DNA of 64,000 nt from an uncultured Bacteroides sp. (lineage in GTDB: Bacteria > Bacteroidota > Bacteroidia > Bacteroidales > Bacteroidaceae), in contig CAAFTU010000028.1 in assembly GCA_900766005.1 (NCBI GenBank), positions 1 through 64,000 of the forward strand, read 5' to 3'. Position numbers and translations under genes: made by a program. This document shows positions 43,621 through 52,674 of this stretch, piece by piece (positions within the stretch are counted from its first letter, which is position 1; each line of letters begins with the position of its first letter). Below the pieces are notes generated by a model. That model was not told the origin of the DNA, did not search any database, and was given only the letters and a program-made list of their open reading frames with translations.

Positions 43621-43694
43621 CAGGCAGCATTGCTTTGCATCGTTTTAATTTGATAATGCTTTATTATAAATTACAAGACTTTGGAAAAGAAAAA

Positions 43695-43745
43695 TGCGCG
43701 CGCGCTGTGACAATTCGTGACAGCGTGACACTTTTGATTTTGAAT
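43695..43745 (+). repeat. Array 7: right copy of the 39-bp direct repeat, with GCGCGCGCGC
   Basis: The 39 bases 43707-43745 match 33581-33619 at 38 positions, same orientation. They are preceded by GCGCGCGCGC (43696-43705), which also adjoins array 2. Between here and 43898 there is no gene. Confidence 0.85.
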
Positions 43746-43875
43746 TATCATCCCTATCACCTGCGCCTGCGTAAGGGCGGGCAGGGTGCGAATAGGCCTC
43801 CGGAGCCCGGACTCCCGATTTTTAGACTTTCAATAGGTGAGGGAAAATAACTCCATGAACGAATGGAGTGAGGAA

Positions 43876-43920
43876 AGCGGCTGCCAAAGGAATCGGTTTT
43901 ACTGATTCTTTTGGGCCGCT
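43876..43920 (-). terminator. Long hairpin over the tamB stop codon
   Basis: AGCGGC (43876-43881), CCAAAGGAATC (43884-43894) pair with GATTCTTTTGG (43904-43914) and GCCGCT (43915-43920). The tamB TAA lies in the loop. A TTTCC run follows on the minus strand, so it probably ends the tamB transcript. Confidence 0.6.
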
Positions 43921-46900
43921 TTTTCTTTTTTCCTTTTCTGGATAATCTTTTTCCAGTTGTTCCAGAAGAAGAGGTCGCGCCATTTCTCGAAGTCTTTCTT
44001 GTAGACAATACCTACACCTTGTGTGGTGAGATTGGTCTTGGTATAATAGCGGTCGTTTGTTTCGTTGTAGGCTTTCAAGCGGACATCGCCCGAACGGGTC
44101 AGCAACCATTCAGCCTCGAAGTCGCCCACGAAGTTGGTGTTGGCCATCGGATTGTCTCGGTAGCCGAAGTTTCCGTTGATCAGCAGCCGGTTGTTGAGCA
44201 GCTGGCCGGACAGGATACCTTCCACCTCAACATCCGTCCAGCCTTTGTCGCCGGTGCTCAGGTTGGTGCCGATGTTCCAGTTGTTGGTCTCGAACACCTG
44301 CGAGAGGGCATTGTTGAGCTGCCCGGAGAGGGTGGACGAGAGGACGGACGACATGACGTTGGAGTTCTGGTTGTTGTTGCGTGCATCCTCGGTGTAGAAC
44401 TTGCCGATGCCGAGCAGGTAGAGTATCTGCATGTTCATCTGCTCCTCCGTGCTGATGTAGTTGCGCACCAGTGTCTGCACTTCATCGCGTTCGTTGGGCA
44501 GTTCGATGCCGAGCTTGATGCTGGGGCGTACCAGCATGCCGCTCAGGTTCATGATGCAGTTCACCCTCACGTTGGGCTGCTGGATGGCGAATGACTCATC
44601 CGGTATCAGGTCGTTCAGCGAAGCAGAGTTGACGGTATAGGATGCCTGAATGTCCATGTTGGCATCGAGCGGAGCTCCGTTGAAAGTGATGGTGCTGCCG
44701 TCTTTGATGACAAAGTCTTTGCGGATTACCTCCTGAAGGCTGAACTTGTACACTCCTTGGGTGATATTGTAGTTGCCGAACATGCGCACATCTCCTTTGT
44801 TGTAGAATTCGGTGCGGATGTTGCCGTTGCCTTTGGCATGGATGTAATCGCCGGCAATGGGGTCCATGATGATGCGCATGCTGGCATCGGGAGTGGCATC
44901 AACCAGAATATTCAGGCGGATGTCTGTTTCCTGTTCTGCTTCTTCTTCCTGGTATTGCTGCTGTGCCTTTTCAAAGTAGGAAACCAGCTGCACAGAATCC
45001 TGCACGGTGCGCCGCGGTGTCTTGTCGACAAACTTGATAAACTGGTTGCTTGTGGCCGATGCCACGCTGCCGTTGATGTAGGTAAACACCGTGTTGCGGT
45101 TGGTGGTCATGGCTGCGTTCACTTCCAGTCCGCGCGTGGCATCTCCCGACAGGCTCACGTTGCCGGTGCCGTATACGGTGCCGTAGAAGGGCATGTCGGA
45201 TGATTCCTTCGTGTTCATCACCAGCATGTTGTGGGCTTCTATGTTAAAGTGGTAATGAAGATCTTTGAAGTGCTTGAAGTGGAGGTATCCGTTTAAGGTG
45301 CCGGGATGTCCTTCCATATCAGCAATGTGCATGTGCTTAAAGTCCAGTCCGGTGGGGGCCAGATGAATGGTGTCTTTCACGGCAAAACGGGCATTCAGGA
45401 TGTCGAATTTCATGGATGCATCGGTCATCACCGCACCGTCGAGGTTCAATCCCTTGAACTTGCCGTAGAAATGTACTTTTCCCGTGCCTCTTCCCTGTAT
45501 GTCGGTGGCAATGGAACTCATGTAATGTTCTAAGAACTTGAGATTGAGGGAGTGAGCGTCAATCTGCAGGTCGAGTCCGCTTTCGGGCTTGAGGGGGTAG
45601 ATGATACCTGTCACACGCGACGGAGTGGGGCCTGCATCGTGTATCGAGGCATCCAGGCGGATACCCCGGTGGTCGTTGTCCCATTCACCATAGATGTCGA
45701 GATCGCCCAGACGTCCGTGGTTGAGCGAGAAGTTCTTGACAAACAGGCGCGTGTTCATCACCGGCTTCTGCAGCACGCCGCAAGCATAGGCGGTGCCGGA
45801 GGCATCTCCTTCGAAGTTGACATCGTCGGAGATGTTGGCTATATCGAACACGTAGCCCATATTGATGTCTTTCAGATCAATCTTCACGCTGTCTTCCGGC
45901 AGGCTCGACAGGGTGCCGTTGACGCGTACATGGCGGTCTTGATGGCTGAAATAGAAATTGTGTATGTTCACTTTGCCCGAATCGATCACCACCTGAGACG
46001 GGTGGATGTTCCAGAGGGTGTCGTTGAGCAGGATTTCCGTGGGGCGGATGTCTACACTCGTCTTCAGCAGCCGTTTTTCTCCCTCCGTACGGATGAAGTT
46101 GGCCACTGCCGACAAGCGTCCGCTATAAGTTGTCTGCGCATCGTTGCCCCAGTTGAGCGTGGTGCTCACCTGGTCGTCGGCCGCCTCTGCATAGACGGAG
46201 AGGTTCATGGCTCCTTTTTTCTTGATGCTGGTGAGCCGCACTTGCGCCCGGATATGGTCGTCGGGGTTCTCACACAGGATGAGTCCGGATTCAATGAAGT
46301 TGTTCTTATACCTCAGATGAGGGAAATAGCCTTCGATACGCAGTCGTTGGGCGGGGTCGTTGAAGGATCCTTTGACCGTGGAATGTGTATAGATGGTAAG
46401 CGGTATGTCGAAGACGGTGGAGAGCAGCTCCGTATTATATATATGTATGTCGAACACAAATTTATTTTGGGTCACTACTTTCTTTTTGGGCGGAAGGAGC
46501 AGCGAAGGGACATACTTGCGAAGGATATTCATCACGCTCGCAGGCAGGGTGTGGTACTGGAACTGTCCTTTGATGTCTGCAGTGAGGAATTCGGAGCGAA
46601 GCTTCAGCTGGTTTTCTCCGTCTTCTTTGTGGGCCTGAATGTTCATGTTTTTCATGAAATAGCTCTTGTCAGGGCTCTGGAATTGCAGACTGTCAATGTT
46701 GATTTCGCCTTTCATCTCGTCGATGGAGCCGCCGGTAAAGTCGGCTTTCAGCTTCAGCGAGAGATCGGAATCGGCGTATTTGTCGGTGAGGTTCAAATCG
46801 TGGGGGCGCACCTTGTCGATGACCGCAAGGAAATTGAAGGTGGGCGTTTGGGTGGCCACATTGAAGTTGCCGTTGAGCAGAACCGAGCCGTTGGGGTCGT

Positions 46901-48320
46901 CGAGTGCCACCTTCCCGTTGAAGCCACCCGACTTGTAGATGCCGTCGAGTGTGATGTTCTCGTATTTGTACTGGCTATAGTCGATGGACGACACCAGCCC
47001 TTTCAGCTCGATGGAGGGGAGCTGGTGGGCGGCATGGCGACCGTGCACATCGAGGTTGAAGGTGATTTCTCCCAATTTGGAATTTGCCACCAGGGTGCCC
47101 AGTTTGTAGTTGTGGGTTTTGACGGATCCTGAATAGGAGAAAAGCCCTTTTTCTTTGTTTGAACTTAATTTCAAGTCGGTCTGCACATTGCCCAGTGAGG
47201 TGCGCAGCAGGCCGTAGGTCACCAGGTCGTTGAAATAGCCGGATATCTCTCCCCGGAAATTAATGTCCCCCAGGCGTTTGAGCACGGGAGGGGTGCCGGT
47301 GTAGTGGGACACCAGGTTGCGCACCAGGTGGTCCATCCCCTGGGTGTGGATGGAAAGGTCGGAGAGGGTGCCGTAAATATAGGCATCGCCGGGGTGCGAC
47401 AAATCCTGCAGGGAGGCATCGCCTTTCAATCGGAATTTGCGGTTGAAGGCGGTGATTTCCAGGTTGCTACATTCCAGCTGGTTGACGGTGCCCTGCACGT
47501 TCATATCGATCGTGATGGGGTCTTTAAAATGGGCCAGGGCGGGCACAAAGGGCGAAATGTCTTTCAGTGTGAGCTGCGAAGGCAGGGTTTGAAACGAAAA
47601 GTGCACTTGGTCGGCAAAATGCTGGAATGCACCCAAACTGTCGTATCTCACGCGGATGGTGTCCATCTTGAATGAGGTCTGGGGCAATTCGATGGTAAAA
47701 TTCTCGATATCGGTGCGCTGGCTGTTGGCTATCAGTTTCATACTGAGCTTCTTCAGTGAGAATCCGGATGCCTTTTCATCCAGGCTGAGACGCTTGATGC
47801 CGAGGTTGACCGAGTCTTTGCTGAGGGCTTTGAGTGAAATGTTGCCGATGATGTTCTGAAGCTGGATGTGCTTGGCGTTGAACTTCCCGGGCGTTTCTTT
47901 TTCAGAAAGTACGTGATAGGCCATGCGTCCGCGGCGGATTAAGATGGAGTTGATGCGCAAATCGAGTGCGCTTTCCTTTTTAACCGTGTCTTTGGAGGCC
48001 AATGCATCGAGCACAAACTGGAAATTGGCTGGTGCGTCGGGTGTTTGCTTCTGCAGGTGGATGTTGAAACCGAACAGCTGCACGCTGCTGATGGAGATTT
48101 TTCCTTCAAAGAACGGGGTGATGTCGAATTTGGCCGACAGGCGGGTGACCTTGATCATTTCCTGCCCTTGCTGGTCGTTGAGCAAGACGTCATCGATGAT
48201 GATGCGGTTGAGCAACCCCATGTTGATTTTGCCAATGCTGACCTCGGTCTTCAGCACTTGCGACAGCTGATGGGATACCCACACACTCATAACTTGCTGA
48301 ATATATGGTATATTCAACAA
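43899..48320 (-). CDS. tamB: TamB-like translocation and assembly module protein
   Basis: A very long beta-rich protein (1473 aa as given) of the AsmA/TamB (DUF490) family, a periplasm-spanning lipid-transfer bridge that works with an Omp85 partner at the outer membrane. The C-terminal 350 residues form the DUF490 domain (NDQQGQE and SIGKINMG near the N-terminus, then QMNMQILYLLGIGKFY and GEVEW-like strands near the end). The expected N-terminal transmembrane helix, VRWIVGIILGVYIGAII, is encoded in the same frame immediately upstream (48321-48377). No ATG, GTG or TTG precedes it before an in-frame TAA at 48438-48440, so the TTG at 48320 used here is only the first canonical start. The real start may be near-cognate. 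A minus-strand promoter is at 48418-48425. Confidence 0.85.
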   Translation of the reverse strand: MLNIPYIQQVMSVWVSHQLSQVLKTEVSIGKINMGLLNRIIIDDVLLNDQQGQEMIKVTRLSAKFDITPFFEGKISISSVQLFGFNIHLQKQTPDAPANFQFVLDALASKDTVKKESALDLRINSILIRRGRMAYHVLSEKETPGKFNAKHIQLQNIIGNISLKALSKDSVNLGIKRLSLDEKASGFSLKKLSMKLIANSQRTDIENFTIELPQTSFKMDTIRVRYDSLGAFQHFADQVHFSFQTLPSQLTLKDISPFVPALAHFKDPITIDMNVQGTVNQLECSNLEITAFNRKFRLKGDASLQDLSHPGDAYIYGTLSDLSIHTQGMDHLVRNLVSHYTGTPPVLKRLGDINFRGEISGYFNDLVTYGLLRTSLGNVQTDLKLSSNKEKGLFSYSGSVKTHNYKLGTLVANSKLGEITFNLDVHGRHAAHQLPSIELKGLVSSIDYSQYKYENITLDGIYKSGGFNGKVALDDPNGSVLLNGNFNVATQTPTFNFLAVIDKVRPHDLNLTDKYADSDLSLKLKADFTGGSIDEMKGEINIDSLQFQSPDKSYFMKNMNIQAHKEDGENQLKLRSEFLTADIKGQFQYHTLPASVMNILRKYVPSLLLPPKKKVVTQNKFVFDIHIYNTELLSTVFDIPLTIYTHSTVKGSFNDPAQRLRIEGYFPHLRYKNNFIESGLILCENPDDHIRAQVRLTSIKKKGAMNLSVYAEAADDQVSTTLNWGNDAQTTYSGRLSAVANFIRTEGEKRLLKTSVDIRPTEILLNDTLWNIHPSQVVIDSGKVNIHNFYFSHQDRHVRVNGTLSSLPEDSVKIDLKDINMGYVFDIANISDDVNFEGDASGTAYACGVLQKPVMNTRLFVKNFSLNHGRLGDLDIYGEWDNDHRGIRLDASIHDAGPTPSRVTGIIYPLKPESGLDLQIDAHSLNLKFLEHYMSSIATDIQGRGTGKVHFYGKFKGLNLDGAVMTDASMKFDILNARFAVKDTIHLAPTGLDFKHMHIADMEGHPGTLNGYLHFKHFKDLHYHFNIEAHNMLVMNTKESSDMPFYGTVYGTGNVSLSGDATRGLEVNAAMTTNRNTVFTYINGSVASATSNQFIKFVDKTPRRTVQDSVQLVSYFEKAQQQYQEEEAEQETDIRLNILVDATPDASMRIIMDPIAGDYIHAKGNGNIRTEFYNKGDVRMFGNYNITQGVYKFSLQEVIRKDFVIKDGSTITFNGAPLDANMDIQASYTVNSASLNDLIPDESFAIQQPNVRVNCIMNLSGMLVRPSIKLGIELPNERDEVQTLVRNYISTEEQMNMQILYLLGIGKFYTEDARNNNQNSNVMSSVLSSTLSGQLNNALSQVFETNNWNIGTNLSTGDKGWTDVEVEGILSGQLLNNRLLINGNFGYRDNPMANTNFVGDFEAEWLLTRSGDVRLKAYNETNDRYYTKTNLTTQGVGIVYKKDFEKWRDLFFWNNWKKIIQKRKKEKAAQKNQ

Positions 48321-48417
48321 AATTATAGCCCCGATATATACTCCCAGTATGATTCCGACTATCCAGCGTACAGTTTTCTTTAGTGTTGTGATATGCGAAT
48401 ACTTTAGATTTTGAGAA

Positions 48418-48467
48418 CAAAAATATAAAATAGTTCGTTATGAATCGTACTTTTATCATTACTTTTG
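48418..48467. promoter_or_regulatory. Divergent promoters of tamB and tsaD
   Basis: Minus strand: TATTTTTG at 48425-48418 for tamB. Plus strand: TACTTTTG at 48460-48467 for tsaD, 27 bases before its ATG. Both are exact TAnnTTTG. Confidence 0.65.
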
Positions 48468-48493
48468 TAGCGTTTTAAATAGATTAAGTGCTT

Positions 48494-49513
48494 ATGAGTG
48501 TAATAATACTGGGAATTGAATCCTCTTGTGATGACACTTCGGCTGCTGTAATCAAGGATGGTTACTTGCTTTCGAATGTTGTGTCGAGTCAGGCGGTGCA
48601 TGAGGCATACGGCGGCGTAGTGCCTGAATTGGCTTCACGCGCCCATCAACAGAATATCGTGCCGGTGGTGCATGAGGCATTGAAACGTGCAGGTGTGACA
48701 AAAGAAGAATTGAGCGCGGTGGCTTTTACCCGCGGACCGGGTCTGATGGGGTCTTTGCTGGTGGGTGTCTCTTTCGCTAAAGGGTTTGCTCGCTCGCTGG
48801 GAGTGCCTATGATTGATGTTAATCACTTGACTGGCCATGTGTTGGCGCATTTTATTAAAGCAGAGGGTGAAGAGAATCGGCAACCTGAATTCCCTTTCTT
48901 GTGCTTGCTGGTATCGGGCGGTAATTCGCAGATTATATTGGTGAAGGCTTACAATGATATGCAGATTCTGGGGCAGACAATCGATGATGCGGCAGGCGAG
49001 GCGATTGATAAGTGCTCGAAGGTAATGGGACTGGGTTATCCCGGCGGACCGATCATCGATAAGCTGGCTCGGCAGGGCAATCCGAAGGCGTTTACTTTCA
49101 GCAAACCGCATATCCCGGGGTTGGATTACAGCTTCAGCGGACTGAAGACTTCGTTCTTGTATTCGCTGCGCGACTGGATGAAAGAGGATCCTGATTTCAT
49201 TGAGCATCACAAGACGGATCTGGCTGCTTCGCTGGAGGCTACTGTGGTGGATATTTTGATGAATAAGCTGAGAAAGGCTGCCAAGGAGTATAAAATTAAA
49301 GATGTGGCGGTGGCTGGCGGTGTTTCTGCCAACAACGGCTTGCGCAATGCTTTCAAGGAACATGCCGAGAAGTATGGCTGGAATATATTTATTCCGAAGT
49401 TCAGCTATACAACCGACAATGCGGCGATGATTGCCATTACGGGGTATTTTAAGTACCTGGATAAGGATTTCTGTACAATTGATCTGCCGGCTTATTCTCG
49501 GGTGACGTTGTAA
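48494..49513 (+). CDS. tsaD: tRNA N6-adenosine threonylcarbamoyltransferase TsaD
   Basis: TsaD transfers the threonylcarbamoyl group to A37 of ANN-decoding tRNAs. The 339-aa protein has ILGIESSCDDTSAA at the start and the metal ligands in NHLTGHVLAH (HxxxH, about 108-117). VSGGNSQIIL and the ASKH-fold ATP motif GGVSANNGLR (about 277) are also present. The ATG at 48494 was preferred over a GTG two codons upstream because it gives the standard family N-terminus. Convergent with nothing; cinA follows by 61 bases. Confidence 0.95.
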   Translation: MSVIILGIESSCDDTSAAVIKDGYLLSNVVSSQAVHEAYGGVVPELASRAHQQNIVPVVHEALKRAGVTKEELSAVAFTRGPGLMGSLLVGVSFAKGFARSLGVPMIDVNHLTGHVLAHFIKAEGEENRQPEFPFLCLLVSGGNSQIILVKAYNDMQILGQTIDDAAGEAIDKCSKVMGLGYPGGPIIDKLARQGNPKAFTFSKPHIPGLDYSFSGLKTSFLYSLRDWMKEDPDFIEHHKTDLAASLEATVVDILMNKLRKAAKEYKIKDVAVAGGVSANNGLRNAFKEHAEKYGWNIFIPKFSYTTDNAAMIAITGYFKYLDKDFCTIDLPAYSRVTL

Positions 49514-49574
49514 GCGGATCGGGCGGTTGTGCAGGGTGTATTACTATTGTATTGTTATTATATTAATAAGGAGT

Positions 49575-50807
49575 ATGCTTGCGGAAATTATAACGATTGG
49601 TGATGAACTGCTGATTGGACAGGTGGTGGATACCAATTCGGCCTGGATGGGCAGTGAACTGAATAAAATCGGTGTCGAGGTGCTGCGGATTGTGTCGGTG
49701 AGGGATCGGGAGGATGAAATCATGGAGGCTATCGACAGTGCGATGAACCGGGTGGATATTGTCCTGGTGACTGGCGGACTGGGACCGACGAAGGATGATA
49801 TCACGAAGCAGACGCTTTGCAAGTATTTTCATACGGAGCTGGTGTTCGACGAAGCTGTGTTTGAGAACGTGAAGCGTGTTCTGGCCGGAAAAATACCGAT
49901 GAATGCGCTGAATAAGGCTCAGGCAATGGTGCCTCGCGACTGTACGGTCATCAATAATCCGGTGGGTAGCGCGTCGGTGAGCTGGTTTGAGAAAGAAGGT
50001 AAGGTGCTTGTTTCGATGCCGGGCGTGCCTCAGGAGATGAAGACGGTGATGAGCGAGAGTGTGTTGCCCCGCCTGCATGAGCGTTTTCACACGGATGTGA
50101 TCATGCATCAGATGTTTCTCGTGCAGAATCAGCCGGAATCTGTGCTGGCGATGAAGCTGGCCGAGTGGGAGGATGCGTTGCCTGCTTGCCTGAAGCTGGC
50201 TTATTTGCCGAAGTTAGGGATTATCCGGCTGCGCTTGACCGGACGCGGACGTGAGGAAGCGGAAATCAAGGCGGTCATGGAGCGTGAGAAGAAGAAGCTG
50301 GAGGAGATATTGGGCGATGATATTTTCAGCGAAGAGGATATTCCGCTGGAAGTAATCGTGGGCGACCTGCTGAGAAAGAAGCAGCTGACGGTGGCTACGG
50401 CCGAGAGCTGCACGGGCGGAAGCATTGCGGAACGGCTGACTTCCATCGCTGGAAGTTCGGATTATTTCAAGGGAAGTGTGGTGGCTTATTCGAATGAGGT
50501 GAAGATGAAGCTGCTGCAGGTGTCTCCTGAAACGCTCCGTTTGCATGGTGCGGTGAGCGAGCAGACCGTGATTGAAATGGTGAAAGGTGCGATGAAAGCG
50601 CTGGAAACCGACTGTGCGGTTGCCACCTCGGGAATTGCAGGTCCCGGCGGGGGAACTCCGGAGAAGCCGGTGGGCACCGTTTGGATAGCTGTTGGTTATA
50701 AAAATGAAATTCGGACGTACCGGCAGGAAACGAACCGCGGAAGGGCTATGAATATCGAAAGAGCAGGCAATAATGCCCTCTTGATGCTGCGCGATATGCT
50801 GAAATGA
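49575..50807 (+). CDS. cinA: CinA (nicotinamide-nucleotide amidase / ADP-ribose pyrophosphatase family)
   Basis: A 410-aa protein. The N-terminal MoCF-like domain starts MLAEIITIGDELLIGQVVDT and has VTGGLGPTKDD. The C-terminal CinA domain has VATAESCTGGSIAERLT, YSNEVK and ATSGIAGPGGGTPEKP, all typical of NMN deamidases. The start at 49575 is backed by the family N-terminus and by AAGGAG (49568-49573), an unusually good Shine-Dalgarno for this group. It recycles pyridine nucleotide damage products. Confidence 0.94.
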   Translation: MLAEIITIGDELLIGQVVDTNSAWMGSELNKIGVEVLRIVSVRDREDEIMEAIDSAMNRVDIVLVTGGLGPTKDDITKQTLCKYFHTELVFDEAVFENVKRVLAGKIPMNALNKAQAMVPRDCTVINNPVGSASVSWFEKEGKVLVSMPGVPQEMKTVMSESVLPRLHERFHTDVIMHQMFLVQNQPESVLAMKLAEWEDALPACLKLAYLPKLGIIRLRLTGRGREEAEIKAVMEREKKKLEEILGDDIFSEEDIPLEVIVGDLLRKKQLTVATAESCTGGSIAERLTSIAGSSDYFKGSVVAYSNEVKMKLLQVSPETLRLHGAVSEQTVIEMVKGAMKALETDCAVATSGIAGPGGGTPEKPVGTVWIAVGYKNEIRTYRQETNRGRAMNIERAGNNALLMLRDMLK

Positions 50808-50847
50808 AGAAAAATAGAGGGTAATAAGTGAATTATTTTAAGATTTT

Positions 50848-50879
50848 CTTGTTTTATACGGATAAAAGTGCTTACTTTG
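50848..50879 (+). promoter_or_regulatory. Promoter of the rpmB-rpmG-DUF4295 transcript
   Basis: CTTG (50848-50851) and TTACTTTG (50872-50879), 20 bases apart, each one base off the consensus TTTG / TAnnTTTG. Confidence 0.5.
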
Positions 50880-50928
50880 CGCTCTGTTTGAAATAAGATA
50901 GATATAAAACTATAAAAATAAGATAGAA

Positions 50929-51189
50929 ATGTCGAAGATTTGTCAAATTACCGGAAAGAAAGCCATGATTGGCAACAATGTTTCACACTCAAAGAGAAGA
51001 ACTAAGAGAACCTTTGATTTGAACTTGTTTACTAAGAAGTTCTATTATGTAGAACAGGATTGTTGGATCAGCCTTAGCCTTTGCGCTAACGGACTGCGTA
51101 TTATCAACAAAAAAGGACTGGACGCTGCGCTGACAGAAGCTGTGGCTAAAGGTTATTGTGATTGGAAAAGCATTAAAGTAATCGGCTAA
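50929..51189 (+). CDS. rpmB: Ribosomal protein L28
   Basis: An 86-aa protein starting MSKICQITGKKAMIGNNVSH, the standard L28 N-terminus, with NLFTKKFY and SLCANGLRIINKKG. The first of three small genes transcribed together; L33 starts 21 bases after its stop. Confidence 0.97.
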   Translation: MSKICQITGKKAMIGNNVSHSKRRTKRTFDLNLFTKKFYYVEQDCWISLSLCANGLRIINKKGLDAALTEAVAKGYCDWKSIKVIG

Positions 51190-51210
51190 ACGTAGAGGAG
51201 AAAACTTACA

Positions 51211-51399
51211 ATGGCAAAGAAAGCAAAAGGTAACAGAGTACAGGTGATTCTGGAATGTACAGAACACAAAGATAGTGGAATGCCGGGAACATCTCGTTAT
51301 ATCACAACTAAGAACAGAAAGAACACTACTGAAAGACTTGAGTTGAAGAAATACAACCCGATTCTGAAGAGAGTGACAGTGCATAAGGAAATTAAATAA
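51211..51399 (+). CDS. rpmG: Ribosomal protein L33
   Basis: A 62-aa protein (MAKKAKGNRVQVILECTEHK) with SRYITTKNRKNTTERLELKK and YNPILKR, standard for L33. It has only one of the zinc-type cysteines (the C in LECTE), so it is the zinc-free form. Confidence 0.97.
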   Translation: MAKKAKGNRVQVILECTEHKDSGMPGTSRYITTKNRKNTTERLELKKYNPILKRVTVHKEIK

Positions 51400-51416
51400 T
51401 AAAAAAAGTATAACCC

Positions 51417-51575
51417 ATGGCAAAGAAAGCAGTAGCAACCTTGCACGAAGGTAACAAAGAAGGTCGTGCTTATACCAAGGTTATCAAGATGGTGAAGTCT
51501 CCGAAAACTGGTGCTTACATCTTTGATGAAAAAATGGTTCCGAACGAAAAAGTACAAGACTTTTTCAAGAAATAA
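51417..51575 (+). CDS. DUF4295 family small basic protein
   Basis: A 52-aa Lys-rich protein starting MAKKAVATLHEGNKEGRAYT and ending KVQDFFKK. It starts 17 bases after rpmG. As I recall, this family (DUF4295) is confined to Bacteroidota and found beside rpmG; a ribosome-associated role is suspected from this place and the basic charge, not shown. A terminator follows at 51604. Confidence 0.88.
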   Translation: MAKKAVATLHEGNKEGRAYTKVIKMVKSPKTGAYIFDEKMVPNEKVQDFFKK

Positions 51576-51603
51576 TTGAAATAGCAACTACGCTATACAT
51601 GTC

Positions 51604-51639
51604 AAATCCCCTCATTGTTGTAGATGAGGGGATTTTTTT
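51604..51639 (+). terminator. Rho-independent terminator after the ribosomal genes
   Basis: AATCCCCTCAT (51605-51615) pairs with ATGAGGGGATT (51624-51634), followed by a run of seven T. Confidence 0.92.
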
Positions 51640-51674
51640 ATTCTTACTTTTTTTACTTTTTCAATCCTTTGTTA

Positions 51675-51682
51675 TATCTTTG
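51675..51682 (+). promoter_or_regulatory. -7 promoter element of ftsY
   Basis: TATCTTTG, exact TAnnTTTG, 32 bases before the ftsY ATG. Confidence 0.6.
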
Positions 51683-51714
51683 TAGCATAATGAATTGTAC
51701 AAATAACCGTAGAT

Positions 51715-52674
51715 ATGGGATTTTTTAGTTTTTTTTCAAAGGAAAAGAAGGAAACGTTAGATAAAGGATTATCTAAGACCAAAGAAAGTGTGTTCAGTAA
51801 GATTGCTCGTGCGGTAGCAGGCAAATCAAAGGTAGATGATGAAGTGCTGGATAATCTGGAAGAAGTGTTGATTACTTCGGATGTCGGTGTGGAGACTACG
51901 CTCAATATCATCAAGCGGATTGAAAAGCGGGCCGCTACGGATAAGTACGTGAATACGAAGGAACTGAATCATATTTTGCGCGATGAGATTGCGGCTCTTT
52001 TGACTGAAAACAACTCGGATGACGTGGCCGACTTTGATGTTCCATTGAATAAAAAGCCGTATGTCATTATGGTGGTGGGCGTGAATGGTGTAGGTAAGAC
52101 TACGACAATCGGTAAGCTGGCCTTCCAGTTCAAGAAAGCTGGCAAGTCTGTTTACCTGGGCGCTGCTGATACGTTCCGCGCGGCAGCTGTGGAGCAGCTT
52201 GTGATTTGGGGCGAACGGGTGGGTGTGCCTGTTGTCAAGCAGAAGATGGGATCTGACCCTGCTTCTGTGGCTTATGATACATTGAGCTCGGCTGTGGCCA
52301 ATAATGCGGATGTGGTGATTATTGATACGGCTGGACGTCTTCATAATAAGGTGGGCTTGATGAACGAGCTTACGAAAATCAAGAATGTGATGAAGAAGGT
52401 GGTGCCCGATGCGCCGAATGAGGTACTTTTGGTGCTCGACGGTTCTACGGGACAGAATGCTTTCGAACAAGCGAAACAGTTTACGCTGGCTACTGAAGTA
52501 ACGGCTATGGCTATCACCAAGCTGGACGGTACAGCTAAGGGTGGGGTTGTGATTGGCATTTCTGACCAGTTTAAGATTCCTGTAAAGTATATCGGCTTGG
52601 GTGAAGGCATGGAAGACTTGCAGGTGTTCCGCAAGAAGGAATTTGTTGATTCGTTGTTTGGAGAAAACGCATGA
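51715..52674 (+). CDS. ftsY: Signal recognition particle receptor FtsY
   Basis: A 319-aa SRP GTPase without the long acidic A-domain of E. coli FtsY. The N-domain helices (about 20-95) precede the G domain: G1 GVNGVGKTTTIGKLA (about 122-136), AADTFRAAAVEQL, DTAGR (G3) and TKLDGTAKGG (G4/closing loop). The end KYIGLGEGMEDLQVF is typical. It targets ribosomes making membrane proteins. Its TGA overlaps the rimO ATG. Confidence 0.96.
   Translation: MGFFSFFSKEKKETLDKGLSKTKESVFSKIARAVAGKSKVDDEVLDNLEEVLITSDVGVETTLNIIKRIEKRAATDKYVNTKELNHILRDEIAALLTENNSDDVADFDVPLNKKPYVIMVVGVNGVGKTTTIGKLAFQFKKAGKSVYLGAADTFRAAAVEQLVIWGERVGVPVVKQKMGSDPASVAYDTLSSAVANNADVVIIDTAGRLHNKVGLMNELTKIKNVMKKVVPDAPNEVLLVLDGSTGQNAFEQAKQFTLATEVTAMAITKLDGTAKGGVVIGISDQFKIPVKYIGLGEGMEDLQVFRKKEFVDSLFGENA

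Noticed and set aside
33581..43745. Integrative element with attL/attR
   Set aside because: No integrase, relaxase or transfer genes are in the window, so the flanking repeats are reported only as possible recombination sites.
45552..47132. 526-codon plus-strand frame inside tamB
   Set aside because: Antisense shadow of a repetitive beta-rich gene, without any motif.
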